This document shows positions 33,730 to 45,914 of a DNA stretch of 64,000 nt, one piece after another; positions within the stretch are counted from its first letter, which is position 1, and every line of letters begins with the position of its first letter. The DNA lies in contig NC_077240.1 in assembly GCF_947179165.1 (NCBI RefSeq), positions 48,048,501 through 48,112,500 of the forward strand. Direction: 5' to 3'. The notes beneath the pieces were generated by a model. The model had not been told where the DNA came from. It saw only the letters and a program-made list of their open reading frames with translations, and did not search any database. The stretch comes from Solanum dulcamara. Its lineage: Eukaryota > Streptophyta > Magnoliopsida > Solanales > Solanaceae. Both the position numbers and the translations under genes were made by a program.

Positions 33730-34330
33730 AGGGACTTCAGGAAAATCCTCAAGAAAGACTTTGGGAAACTCATTAACAACTGGAACTGTCTGTAGGGATG
33801 GTGTCTCCACACTATTATTTCTAACTCAGACAATATGGTAGATACACCATTTGGAGACTAACTTTCTAGCTTTAAGGTAAGAAATAAATGGACCCTTAGA
33901 TTAAGTTGGACTGCCCTTCCACTCTATAGATGGCTCATTCAAAAAGTAAAACTTGACTACTTAGGTTCTATAATAAACTGAGTCATAACAAGCATACAGC
34001 TAGTCCATGCCAAGAATGACATCAAAGTTAACCATATATAGCTTAATTAAGTCTTCAGAAGCATATTTATTGTAGATAGAGACTATACAATTATGGTAGA
34101 CTCTCCTAGATAGAATGGACTGTCCAATATAAGTACCAATAGTGTATGGTTCTAAGAGTCATTTAGGAAGAATCCCAGACTTAACAGCTACATAAGGAGT
34201 CACACATGACAAGGTAGCACCTAGATCAAGTAAAGCATAGACATCATGAGAAAATACTCAAAGCATACCGATGATAAAATTTGGCAAGTTCTCTTAGTCA
34301 TGCCGGTTGGCCATAGCATACAGACAGTTT
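33730..34330 (-). pseudogene. family C aspartic protease and linker
   Basis: Minus strand. The active-site block near 34250-34200 reads VYALLDLGATLSCVTP (Asp kept, usual Pro replaced by Leu). The linker at about 33800-33727 reads VPVVNEFPKVFLEDFPEVPPD, after which about 15 codons are missing at the hairpin. Stops are scattered through the region. The protease would cleave the polyprotein; this copy is not translatable as one frame. Confidence 0.8.
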
Positions 34331-34399
34331 AGACCCTCACATGTCCCTAAAGTAGTACCTCTCTAATCTCCTCTATTGGGTTGTGCTGTCAAAAACGTT

Positions 34400-35509
34400 T
34401 GGGCACTATCACATCCATTATCCTACCTGTATGACGGACAATTTCTCATAACATGGCCCATATGGTCATACTTATAAGAACCACTCGAACCAATAAGACA
34501 CTTCCCCAGATAGGGCCTACCAGACTTACCACAATGCGGATGATGGGAAGACCCTAGAGACACACTCTCTTGTGACCGCGAGCTCTGAGCTCTAAAATTT
34601 TGAGGCCTATGATCATTCCTATTTCTAGGCATGGGCATACTAGCTGACAATAGTATAGGTCCAGATGACCTTTGCTGAAGAGATGGATGGTTACCATTCT
34701 GGTTCCCTGCTTGCCGAACTCATGGTTTGATATCTGAGCCCTCTTATTGTGAAACTCCTCTTTGTCCTTCAACATATCTTCCTCAACATGCTATACATGA
34801 ATCATTAGTCTAGGTATATCTGTGTATCCAATTAGCATAGTTGCCTTACCCTTTTTGTTCGATAAATAGGAGAGTCCTAACATGAACAAGATCATCTTAC
34901 TCCACATATCTTCTACCTTTTTTGGAGCATAGCAAGATAATTAGGTGACCTTAAGGTTTTATGTCTGCACACTCATAGAATCTAGCTTCAAGTAAAGAAA
35001 ATATCTTACCTTGGCTTCCCTTAGTTATTGGGGAAAGAAATATCCCAAAAGTCCTCTTCGAACACATCCTAGCATAAGAGTGGTGCATTGACTACCCTCA
35101 TCTCCTTCAATTGGTCAAACTCACTCTTGAAACACCCTTGAGCTGATAGGCAGCCTACTAAACACGCTCAACATCAGTAATATGCATAACTTAAAACACT
35201 TTTTATAGCTCATACATAAAGTTCTCTAGATACTCATTTAATGCAAACCTAGTAAACTCTGGTGGATTCATTCTTAAGAACTCTGGAAGTATCTAGGGCA
35301 TCCTATTGACCCACTATTTGTCAGCCAACTTGTACCGTCATAACCTAGGGAAATATCTAGATGACATTGTGGAATTTAGCTTTAGTGACATCAGCCTGAG
35401 GTGGTTGTTCAACTGGTATAGTCGGACCTCTTGGTCCTTTTGAATTTTGAGGCTCTTGTTGGTTTTTGTTCTCTCTGGCGGGATGTTTGACTTCCCTTCT
35501 TGGAGGCAT
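34400..35509 (-). pseudogene. family C gag
   Basis: The start is the ATG at 35509 (MPPRREVKHPARENKNQQ). The capsid can be followed in pieces to about 34800. The nucleocapsid at 34650-34423 has SGSYKYDHMGHVMRNCP, where both Cys of the first pair of the zinc knuckle are lost (Ser and Tyr). Frequent stops and frame changes. It follows the primer site at 35711 at a normal distance. Confidence 0.8.
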
Positions 35510-35710
35510 GATCTAAAATTGTGAACCACGTGAATAATAAGGAGATTTCATTACTTCAAACTCTATAGAACAAAGTAGAATATGAAATAAGTGAAATAAT
35601 TCCTAAAGATCCTGTAGCCTCCCTATTACAGATCTGGCATGCTTCACACTGATAAAAAGGACTCTACTAGACTCATTTTTATAGGCCCCCTAGGACTCTT
35701 GATTTCTTTG

Positions 35711-35723
35711 CTGTGATACAAAG
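35711..35723 (-). promoter_or_regulatory. primer-binding site of the main C element
   Basis: Minus strand TTTGTATCACAGC just after the LTR end GGAGCAAGACA. Two mismatches from the tRNA-Met-type site. Confidence 0.7.
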
Positions 35724-35725
35724 TT

Positions 35726-37590
35726 TGTCTTGCTCCGAGCCTATTACATTGGACGTGGCTGGCACTAGGAAACCATTATTGGTACCAAGCAAACCACTTG
35801 ATCTGTGTAACTCACTCAGCAGAAAACTTAACTCATGAAATAAACTTAGATGGGCAAAATAAATCATGAATTTATTACTCTTTAGCATAATTGATGGAAC
35901 TGAAATATATAAAATGTTTTAGAGTTAACCAATGTTTCAAAAAATACTCAAGGAACTAAACTGAACTATGTCTACTAGTCTATGGAGCTTCTCGAACATT
36001 GACTATGATATAGGTACCGGGACAAGCCAACGGCTACCTCAAACTAATAATAAATAACTAAAAAGTAAAGACTTAAGTGAGCCTTTGAATGCAAAGAGGT
36101 CTCACTAAAACCTAGGTAGCATCTGATCTTTTACGATGCGCTGGTTGATGATCTCTATCACCTGTATCTACATTATAAAACAATGCAAATCGAATAACTT
36201 CAATACATAAAATGTACGAGTGTGTAAAATGACAAAAGAAACATACTCAAGATACTCAACTCTAAAAATAACTAAACTCAAATAAGCATAAAATAAAATA
36301 AGAGATCATGCTTTAAAAATATATTAATGCAACTTAGTATATAAAATATAATAATTTATGTTTTTTGGAGTGTTTCTCTAACCCAAAACTGTCACTTATG
36401 AGCTACATGATATTACAATATCTTGGCCACGTTACCAGAGCCATTCCATACCTTTCGAGGGCATGGAAAAAAACTTTAACTTATGGATCCATCTTATGAG
36501 CCTTATCATAGGAAATGGGGAGTCTCCCGACTTTTGGTACGATCCTATCCTACGCGGGCTATGTAATTTGTGGAACTAGAGTGAAGTGAATCTTGTCCAA
36601 ATCAGTGTTCAATACTACTCCCAAAGTATAAAATGATATGCTCATACTATACTATGAATAAGAACTAAAAATGTTTCTTTTAATTTTCTCATAGCTATAC
36701 CTCATACTTGTCAAACTTCTTACTCAACACAAATTCAAATACTATTTTTCTCACGACTTCAACTCATTTAAATTTGGTTGGGATCATTCTTATTATTAGC
36801 GAAATAAGAACATTCATAGCTCAAGTAGTAAATTATTCTCAAAACTTCTTTCTTAATTAGCATATGAAAATATTCCATTCTTTAACTCAAATGAATGCAT
36901 TAAATATAAGCAATGAGAATATTTTCAACTATGGTTCATGTGAATGTAGAATGAATGACAATCCAAGGAAATCCAACCATGAAATCACAACAATTTACAC
37001 ATATACGAATAATGAATTTGATAAAGATTATCATATGTAACTCAAGAACAAAATTTAAAGGATTTGTAACTAGAACTCAACTTAATATCGACTAAATGAA
37101 GATGTAGGGCACGAAGAAGAATTTAGTCCAATGTTATGATATCTTTCCAAACTTGGAATAAAGATTTCCTAAGCGAAAATTTAAAGGTAGGCTTGAATTT
37201 ATTGAACCCTAGATTCTCCTCTTATCCTTAGCTCTTCCTCTCAAATGTTTGGGGTGTAAAATGAGGGAAAACCTCCTTTGGAAACTGATAAGGGACATAT
37301 TCTAGTCCCAAAACAAAGTGGTTCTGTTTGGGAAAGGTGGGGAAAAGGTTGAAATGCCCTTCATTAAAACAAAGAATAAGGCAAAAATCACCTTCGAGTG
37401 CTGCGTCATCCCCATTTCCTATTTTCTAAATTTTTCTTCTACACAACAAAGGGACATTGCAGACTCCACTATCTCAAAAATTATTCAGCTTCTCAAGTCC
37501 ACGACGTGGACTTGCTCTCTACTTTGGTTCTTTGCTAAATTTATACTACTTCTTGGAATAAGCTAAGTTAAAATGGTACGGTGTGTTACA
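35726..37590 (-). repeat. complete family C LTR (C3)
   Basis: 1865 bp. On the minus strand it starts TGTAACACACCG at 37590 and ends at 35726 with AAGACA. Unusually it has internal sequence on both sides: primer site and gag to the left, polypurine site and integrase tail to the right. It therefore serves at once as the 5' LTR of one element and the 3' LTR of another. Confidence 0.85.
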
Positions 37591-38200
37591 ATATCTCCCC
37601 CTTGGAGTCATTCTTCTTTAAATAATCACCAAGTAAAGGGTGTTCATCATGAACGAATATAATGCAAGAATTTTAGATATCAAACCGAAGGATAACTCAC
37701 TCAATTTCATCAAATTCAAGAACGTACTAACTCATAGATGGGAATAGGAATACTACTTTCAACATTGACATTAGGAGGAAATGCGGGTACTAGGCCCTCA
37801 AATCATCCTCGGCTTCCCATACAGCCTCGTCATCAAACTGATTTCTTCATAACACCTTAACGGATGCAACCTCTTAAGTCCTCAACTTGCGCACCTGAAG
37901 GTCAACAATCTAAACTAGAATCTCCTAATAAGACAAACTATCGTTCACTTTAATTTTTTATGTAGGTATGATGAGTGAAGGATCTCCCAAGCATTTCTTA
38001 AGAATGGAGATATGAAATACTGGATGAATGACATATAACTCTGAAGGAAGTTGTAGCTCATAGGCCACGTTTCCCATTATTTTTATAATTTGGTAGCGAC
38101 CAACGTAATGCTGACTAAACTTCCCTTTCATTCAAAACTTCATAACTTCCTTCATGGGAAAAATTATCAAATACACCCAGTCATTGACCTCGAACTCCAT
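37591..38200 (-). pseudogene. family C integrase tail and chromodomain (right copy)
   Basis: Minus strand. Near 38140-37960: a KFGMKGKF-like stretch, then YELQLPSELYVIHPVFHISILKKCLGDPSLI. The chromodomain at about 37870-37790 reads VASVKVL, a stop, RNQFDDEAVWEAEDDL. Ends at about 38200 in the middle of the tail, where LTR sequence of another family begins. Remains of a second C element upstream in the tandem. Confidence 0.85.
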
Positions 38201-40313
38201 TCAAGTCATGCAATTTTTCAAGAATTTCCAAGATAACCGAATAGATTCCATTTTAAGACAATAAATCCAATCTAATATATTTCCCTTCAAAAAAACAAGT
38301 TCCTTAAGATAAATAAGAAAGCGTATCTTTCCCCAATGGAGCCCATGGGTAGAAAATATAGCCAAAGCATTTAAAAGGTCTTATAACTGAGTCCCGTAAC
38401 TTTACCAATATCAATTCAGGCCAAATACACAAGTAATTCAGATGAATACCACCAAACTGAAATTAATAAATCATACCAAAAATCACATCACACAAGAATC
38501 GGGTAAACACCCATCACAGAGAAGCAGTACTAACCTAGAAATCTAGCCATTCTAAGTCCAAGGCCTCGGGCCCAACAAGTAGAAATACAATGATAAATGA
38601 CAAAAATAACACAAAGTCATCAAACAAATACCAAGGAACTCAAGACACGTGAATCTAAGTTTCATATCACCTAAAATCATACTAAGGAGCTAAATTCGTC
38701 AAACAATCCAATGATCAACCTAAGCTTAGTCTAACGGCTAAAGTCTAAGCTAAAACACCCAGATATGGTCATTTCAAGTCTAAAGATCACACAAGTCTAA
38801 GGAATCACCTAAAACCTTTCTAATGTTCATACTACTCATATATATACATATAAACTATCTGAGTCAAGTCTAAAAGAAGAGACCATAAGCTACCTCAAGA
38901 CCAAAAACCGCTCACGAATACTACTCTGGCCTTTTTCTCTTTGAGAGAGCCTCGGACTGCTGCCATGCTATCAAAAACAAAATGAGCAAGTCAAAATAGG
39001 TCCAATGATACCCATTTCACAAATATGAAATTCGGACCAAAATTGGGTCAAAATTGGCCCTTGAATCAATGTTATAGAATTTTGATACTAAAATCATTAT
39101 TATGTTCTCCTTAAGTAAGGATCACATACCCCAAAATTTAAGGAAAAATGGAGTTCAATCTGGATATCAAATGGTCCAAATGCCACAATTTTTAAGAATA
39201 AAAATCAAGGAACTCTAGGACAAAAATGGAAATGAATTAAGGCATTGAAGCTAGAATTATTTAGAGAAAGTGAAATAGGAGAGATTTACCTTTGAATCGC
39301 TTGATAAGAAACGAGGAAAATCACCCAAAACCGAGCTCACTTAAAGGTTCTTTATTCCTGAAGAAAACAGGAAGAAAAAGGATTTAATCCCTAGTGAAAA
39401 CTGCAAAAGCAGTCTAATGCCCTCTTTAGCGGCCATCGCTAAAGACAACAAGGGTCGTAAATGTGACCCCTACCTAGGAGTCTCTGATCGCAAAAACGGC
39501 TGCCAGTCTATCACTTATGTTGCTGGTCGGTCACTTAAGCAACCCCCACCTCCCTTGATGCCCCTTGCTTTCGCAATACCTAGGCTGCTTAAGAAGCCAT
39601 CGCTAAAGAGACCAGGGCCGCTAAAGAGATAGAACTAGAAGCCAAAAATTAAAAAATGGGCTAAGTGTCCAAAAACATCAAACGCACCCTTAGAATTCAT
39701 TCGAAGTCCAAACGATGCAAACCAAAGGTCCAAAAAACTTTGAAACAACATTTGAGACTCAACATAATTGACAAACCAACCAACATAGTTCGTACAATTA
39801 AAATCTTGACCAAAGGCAGCACTTACAAAAAATTTACAAATGAAATGCTTAAAGCTATAAACTCCTCCCAATAGCCTCGAGAATTGAACCAAAAGTCGTT
39901 CTAGAATAAAATCAGCATTGTTGAGCTAACCGTACTAACAAAATTTTAATTTGAGCATGTTTACCAAAAATATTGACCAAAGTCAAACTTTAGCCAAAAC
40001 TTCTAAACTAAAATGTCTAATAGCACAAACTCAAAATGTTAGTCCTAAAACTCGAATCAATTATCACACTAGACCAAAATGACCTTTTCAAAGATGATGG
40101 AACTAATAGAATCTTTAGATACCTGAATTTCTGAATGTTGACTAAAGTCAATTCTTTTAAGCCTTAGGGCTAAAAAATGGCCAAACCCACTCGACCTCCT
40201 CAAAAAATATGGCATCCATTCTAACACCATATCAATGCTAAAAGAAATCTAAGGAAAGGGGAAAGATGGTAAAAGAATGCATAAATACGAAAATGACTAC
40301 GAGGATCATTACA
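38201..40313 (-). repeat. minus-oriented LTR (A/E-like family), terminus truncated
   Basis: On the minus strand it starts TGTAATGATCCTCGTAGTCA at 40313. It shares blocks with LTRs A and E (AAGTCTAAAAGAAGAGACCATAG-type text near 38870). The segment at 39410-39625 carries palindromic words CTTTAGCG..CGCTAAAG. No polypurine site precedes it, so it looks solo. The left end, without the ...CA terminus, abuts C integrase at 38200. Frames at 39417-39892 come from the word-repeat region and are not genes. Confidence 0.6.
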
Positions 40314-40760
40314 AGTTGTATTTCAATACAAGTAATAAACCTGGCACAAACCATATTGACTAAATTTTGTGATAAAAAGGAAAAGTAGTAGCAATTTGGA
40401 TTTTCGTTACTGATTAACATGAACTTGTCTTTGAATAGATTAAGAATTTGGAATTTGAAGAACATGTTCTTGAAAAAAATACATAGAAAGTTGAAGCATA
40501 AAAAATGTCAGGAACAAGTTTGAAGCACTAGAGAAATCTATTATTTTGTTAGGGTGTTTTCTAGCGTTCTTCCTATTTATAATTCTATTTTTTCTTAAGA
40601 TTTGACAAAAATAATCTAACATAATTTGGATGATTATTTTTATTTAACACTTGATATTTTAATTCCGTTGAAATTGACTTGAATTTGACGTGAATACAAG
40701 AAATAATACAAATAATTATCTAATGTTGGTAGCAACGATTATAGCAACCAATAAATTAAT
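40314..40760. other. AT-rich stretch, unassigned
   Basis: About 450 bp between two LTRs with no coding motif. On the minus strand a good TATA box (TATAAATAGG, 40572-40581) is followed by a leader-like region, so this may be the promoter part of a copia LTR in minus orientation. I cannot find its ends. Confidence 0.35.
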
Positions 40761-41145
40761 TGTTGGAAGTTATTAGACAAATAAGGAAGGAAAATCCAAC
40801 TGTTAAAATTTAATTATTAGAGACCAAAATTAACTTTAACAAAGGGAATACTTTGTTAGGAATTTGTCTTTGAACTGCAGTAAATTTAGTTTTACTGATT
40901 TGTTTTAATAAGACATAGTTAATTAGTTATTACCTATGTGTTATTATTACTTAGGAGTATTTTAGTTAATCTAGAAGTTGTGTGCTTTATTGTTTTATTG
41001 TTGTTTTTCTAGGTCATATAGATGTAACCCACAGACATTGAAAAATGTGGTTCTTCTACTTTATCTATTCTTTTTCTCTCTCATCTTTGTTTCAGCTGCT
41101 TCTTCCTTAGATGTTTTATTTACCTCAACAATTTTAAAATCTTCA
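40761..41145 (+). repeat. 5' LTR of the copia element
   Basis: About 385 bp starting TGTTGGAAGTTATTAG, a typical short copia LTR start, and ending near ATCTTCA before the primer site. An alternative end is CTCAACA at 41130. No 3' LTR lies in the window to settle it. Confidence 0.75.
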
Positions 41146-41146
41146 A

Positions 41147-41158
41147 TTGGTATCAGAT
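41147..41158 (+). promoter_or_regulatory. primer-binding site of the copia element
   Basis: TTGGTATCAGATC, one mismatch from the tRNA-Met-type site, just after the LTR. Confidence 0.85.
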
Positions 41159-41213
41159 CAGTATTTCTTGAGGTACCTCTGTGTGTGTGCGCCAATCATA
41201 TTTTGTGAATACC

Positions 41214-41534
41214 ATGAATGAAGAAACAAGTATTTCTTCAATGGCACCTCCAACTTTCTGTGGAGACAGTTATTGAATCTGGGGATGTTAGAATGTAGGC
41301 ATATCTGGAAGCGTTGGATCTATGGTAGGCTGTAGAAGATGAATACGAGATTGTACCCTTGCCAAACAATCCCATGATAGCACAAATTAAAAATCACATA
41401 GAGAGGAAAATCAGGAAATCAAAGGCAAATTGATGCTTATTTGCTGCAGTTTCGTCTACTATTTACACTCGTATCATGCCTCCGAAGTCAGTAAAAGAGG
41501 TATGAGATTATCTTACAACCGAGTATAAAGAATA
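41214..41534 (+). pseudogene. copia gag N-terminus, interrupted
   Basis: From ATG 41214 (MNEETSISSMAPPTF) the reading continues with one frame change as AYLEALDLW, AVEDEYEIVPLPNNPMIAQIKNHIERKIRKSKA, CLFAAVSSTIYTRIMPPKSVKEV and DYLTTEYK, the capsid start of a plant copia gag. It breaks off at 41534 at a solo LTR and resumes at 43667. Stops at Trp and Gln codons show point decay as well. Confidence 0.9.
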
Positions 41535-43666
41535 TGTGTATGACCTCGGAAGTCAGAAGGTTGGAACCAAGGAGATAATTTTCAAAATTTTGAACTGTCT
41601 CATATGTACGAGTCACTCTATGAGTCGTAAGAGTGAGTAGTAGAGTTACCCCTTGAGTATTGTATAGGCTTACCCTCAGGAGAGGTTCTACGACTCAACT
41701 GGACCATCATGTTGATGAGTTAAAAGAACCACTCATTCTAAAACTTTAGAGCCCATATTTTAGAAGTTCCTTAAGGTCGAGTTGTACCTTTACGACCCAT
41801 AGAAGTGAGTCATAACAAAACTTCAGAGACTTCCAAACTTGAAGGTTTTCAGGCCTGCAAGATGATTCCAAGATGACTCATAGGCATAAAGAAAACACAT
41901 AGTAATGACTCCTTTGCAAACTTCATAAACTTAAATTGAAGCCCTTTTCTCAGACCTGCATGACTCGTCATCATTTCTATAACTCGTAGAGTTACCTCGT
42001 AGGGTCCAAATTCCAATTTTAATGAGGGATATTTATGTATACCCAATTATTTAAAATTTTCTTCATTCTAAATTACTCTCCCAAATTCTCTAAGGCAAGA
42101 ACTAAATTTCTCTCATGGATTCTTCTCCAAGCTTCAAGCTAGGATTTTAGATTTCACCAAGGTTTCTTCATCAATTTTGAGTAATTTTAATCAAAGTATG
42201 TGGGGATTTATCCATGGGTACCTTTCATCCATGGATTTCTAATGTTTCCCTAAAGTTTTCCTTCAATTTTCAATTAATTTGTGAACCCTAATTTTGATGA
42301 ATTGCATTGGTTGTTTCAATTTTGTTTTAAATTATTATCAATGATTATTCGAAGCATGTATTTATATGAATTGCATGATTTTAAGTTGAATTATGAATTC
42401 CCACGCATAAAGCTATGTCAATTATGATTTTTAAGGATTCAAAAATGATTTTCATGAGTTGATTACGAGTTCAATGATTTTCAAGAAAAGTTTATGAATT
42501 AAAGTTGAGGATTATGATTTAATGATGAAAGTTATGATGATGATTAGCTATGATGAAAGTAAGTTTTTATGGTGTGATAAGTACAATTCTCACACAATCA
42601 TGTTTAAACACGGTGGTAAGGAAAATTCTCACCGAAGTTATGGATTTCTATGATTCACTAAAAGGTAATGAGCTATTCCTAATATATTTTATAAAGATGG
42701 ATTGATAGATAGTTACTATCTTTCCCTATTATGTTATGATCATATTTTTATTAGTTTTCATTGGGATATGAACTAAGCACCAAGAGAACTTCTAGGTGGG
42801 GTTTGATCCGGTAACACAGTTAGTTATTCAAAGAAATCCTAGTAGAAACCTCAAGTCCCAAACTACGTTGACCTCATAGGTTGCCTCTATGGCCTAGCTA
42901 GTATATCCACATATAGCATAGTTGAGTTGAGTTGAGATGAATACCATGATAGAGTATACCCTAGAAAGGTAGCCTCCTCTTTCTCGATGAGGGTTACATT
43001 GGATTCCATGTAATAGCTTGCATAATCTTAAATGTCAGTTCAAAGTCTTATCCCACACAAGTTAAATGCCAAGTTATGAGTTTTATGATGAAATTTTATG
43101 ATATGCATTGGCCATGAGTTCCATATATTTTCAAATGTTCTTAAGCCTTACTCATGTTTATTATAATTGGTAATGCATCTTATGGGATATTGTTCATATT
43201 CCTTTACTTGTTCAAACATATCTCACATACTTACTACCTTATATGTACTAACGCATATTTTTCCTACATTGTCTCATAATGTAGGGGCGGACGTTGATCA
43301 TCCTATTTGTGACTAAAGTTGCTTAGATATCAATAGTTGATGAGTCCACATCTTATTGAGGGCAATGACTTTCATTTCATGTTGCTACTATTTTTACTTC
43401 TTCTATTGTTTTGGGTGAGCTAGGAGCTTTTCCTAAACCCCCATCAAAGACTAGGCTAGATGCATGTTTAGACGCTATGTGATGTAGTCTGGTTGGATAT
43501 CTATTGAATTTTCTATCCCTTAGTGCCATTCCTTTGATTTCTTATTTCCACTTAATTTACTATATTTCTTTACCTTATGTATGTGATGTATGCTAAGATG
43601 GCTTAGTTGGGGTCCCTCGCATCCTTATCACCGTATCACGACTTGGCCCTAGTTTGGATCGTGACA
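41535..43666 (+). repeat. solo gypsy LTR (D2) inside copia gag
   Basis: 2132 bp, starts TGTGTATGACCTCGG and ends TTGGATCGTGACA; no primer site follows, copia gag does. Same family as LTR D1. Flanks GAATA (left) and AGATA (right) are consistent with a mutated 5-bp target duplication. The U3-like part 41597-42000 carries words of the type CGAGTCACTCTATGAGTCG. The remaining 1.6 kb shows no other feature. Confidence 0.85.
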
Positions 43667-44220
43667 AGATAAAAGGACCAGAGGGATGCAAGTATTGAAT
43701 TTTGAATGTGAGTTTGAGCTGCAAATGATGAAGGAAAGTGAAACCATAAAGAAGTAATCTAATCGACTTCTTAACAAAGAAAATCACATCAGATTGTGGG
43801 GTTCCACTTTAATGATTCAAGGATCATTGATAAAATCCTTGTGACGGTACCAAAAAGATTTTTGGCAACCATTACAACTTTAGAAAACACTAAGGACTTT
43901 TCCAATATTACACTAATAGATCTCATAAGTTGTTTTCAAGCATAAGAGTAACAACGTGTTATGACACAAGAAAAAGCTATTGAAGGAGCCTTACCAGCCA
44001 AGCATCAAGATGATGGACGATGTAAGAAAAATAAGAACCAACTAACAAATGGATAAGGTGCAACACACAATAACTAAAACAAAACAGGTAGCTTCAAAGG
44101 AAACTACCCTCCTGGTAAGCATTATGGCAAGATTGGACACACACCTTTCAAATGTTGGAAAGTCCTGATGCTAAATGCAGTAAGTGCAATCAATTTAGGA
44201 ATGAAGAAATAATTTATTAG
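43667..44220 (+). pseudogene. copia gag C-terminus with zinc knuckle remnant
   Basis: Resumes exactly where the N-terminal piece stopped: DKRTRGMQVLNFECEFELQMMKESETIKK, then NRLLNKENHIRLWG. Near 44100-44165 the nucleocapsid reads HYGKIGHTPFKCW, where the first Cys pair of the knuckle is damaged, followed by a KCNQ stretch. Confidence 0.85.
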
Positions 44221-44289
44221 AATAAAACTCATCAGCAGGATGCAGATGCTCGAGTTATTAATGAAAATAAGGTGGTTCAACTTTTTCTG

Positions 44290-44700
44290 CATCACGTTTT
44301 GCAAGCAATGTTTCAAGAGAGTCGTTGCTGATTAATAGCGTATGCATAAATCACATAACTCATGATAAAGAAATCTTTAAAAAATTGAAGCCTACTAGAG
44401 TTGCAAAGGTTAGAATAGGCCATAGTGGTCACATTATAGCTAAAGGAATATGAACTATTGTAATTGAGACAGAAGCATGTACTAAAATAATAGAAGATGT
44501 TCTTTATGTACCTGACTTAGACTAGAACCTGTTAGTGTTGGTCAAGTATTAGAGAAAGGTTTCAAAATTTATTTTGAGGATAAATATTGCCTGATCAAGG
44601 ATCTATTAGGACATGACTCGTTTAAATTCAAAATGAGAATAAAAAGCTTCTCGTTAGATCCATTTGAGGGAAAACATATGTTGTATTCAACAAAAGCAAA
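44290..44700 (+). pseudogene. copia protease
   Basis: Plus strand reads SRESLLINSVCINHITHDKEIFKKLKPT, then GHSGHIIAKGI and KIIEDVLYVPDL, the protease of copia pol. The catalytic Asp-Ser/Thr-Gly is replaced by Asn-Ser-Val, so the enzyme would be dead even if translated. Stops at the end of GI and in DLD-NLL. Confidence 0.85.
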
Positions 44701-45574
44701 TGTTGCTGAATATGGCGTAAGAGACTTGGGAACTATCATTATCAAAGGCTTGTTAAAATGGAAAAGTTGAAGATGGTGAACCTATCTGATATAGAAGTAA
44801 ATTCCATTGAATGTCGTGTCTGCCAATTTGGTAAATAACACATAAAGCCATTTACTAAATCAACTTGGAGAGGCTCACAAAAGCTACAACTAGTTCACAC
44901 TAATATCGCAGGGCCTCAAAGAAATCCATCACTAAAAGGTAGCATCTATTACGTTCTTTTCATTGATGATTTTACAAAATGTGTTGGATTATTTTCTTGA
45001 AATTTAATTCAGAAGTTACTGGAGTATTTTGGAAATTCAAGAAATTGGTGGAAAACCAAAGTGGTTGTAAAATTCAAGCTTTTTGGTCTGATAATGGAAA
45101 GAAATACACCTTAGTAGAATTGCAGTCATTCTACAAGGAGGCCGGCATTGTGCATTATTTTACAACACCATACACACCAGAACAAAATAGTGTTAGTAAA
45201 AGAAGAAATAGATGGATAATGGAGATGGCCAGCTGTATGTTGCATGAGAAGGAGCTTCCTAAAACATTTTGGGTAGAGACAGCAAAATACTATAGTTTTT
45301 ATATAAAATCGACTTCCAATGAAGGCTTCGAAATATAAAATGCCATTTAAAGCTTGGTACGAGTATAAACCTTCATTAATTTTCCTTTAAATTGTTTGGT
45401 GTTTTGTGTTTTTTTCATGTTCCTAATGTGAAACGTGACAAACTTGACAAGAAGGCAATTACAGGCATCCTAGTGGGTTACAATGGAGTTTCTAAAGCAT
45501 ATAAGGTCTATCATCTCCAAACAGGAAAGATAAAAATTCCAAGAGATGTTCATTTTAGTGAGAACGAACAATAG
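44701..45574 (+). pseudogene. copia integrase
   Basis: The HHCC zinc region at about 44720-44840 ends in CRVCQFGK. The core follows: FIDDFTK (first Asp), a frameshift at about 44978, then the 119-codon frame 44979-45338 with FWSDNGKKY (second Asp) and VSKRRNRWIMEMASCMLHEKELPKTFW, where the catalytic Glu has become Lys. 45392-45574 is the integrase tail (FFHVPNVKRDKLDKKAITGILVGY, then GKIKIPRDVHFSENEQ). Gag-protease-integrase-RT order confirms Ty1/copia. Confidence 0.92.
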
Positions 45575-45769
45575 GACTAGAAGAATACTTAGAAATCAGG
45601 AAAAATCTCATTAAAATCAAACATCAACCCTTTTAAAGAGCAAAAAACTGAATAATAGCAGTAAGAACTAGAAAATGATCATCCAGTCAAAGGGAAAAGA
45701 TTGTTGTCAAATATCTATGAAAGATGTAATATCTCAATCTATGAACCTATTGGACCACTAGAAGCTCTT

Positions 45770-45914
45770 CAAGACCCAAAGTAGAAGAAATAAATGGAGG
45801 AGATCTCCATGATTGAGAAAACTAAAACTTGGGTTTTAGTTGACAAACCTAAAGATAGAAAAGTCATTGGTATGAGATAGGTCTTTAGAAAAAGGTTAAA
45901 TCTAGATAGTTTCT
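45770..45914 (+). pseudogene. copia reverse transcriptase, first ~48 residues
   Basis: EEISMIEKTKTWVLVDKPKDRKVIGMR, a stop, VFRKRLNLDSF is the start of copia RT. It is cut at 45914 by chromovirus F. The remaining RT, RNase H and 3' LTR should lie beyond elements F and G, outside the window. Confidence 0.9.

Noticed and set aside
40440..40622. 60-codon minus-strand frame next to a TATA box as a host gene
   Set aside because: No domain, AT-rich low-complexity residues; the TATA box more likely belongs to an LTR.
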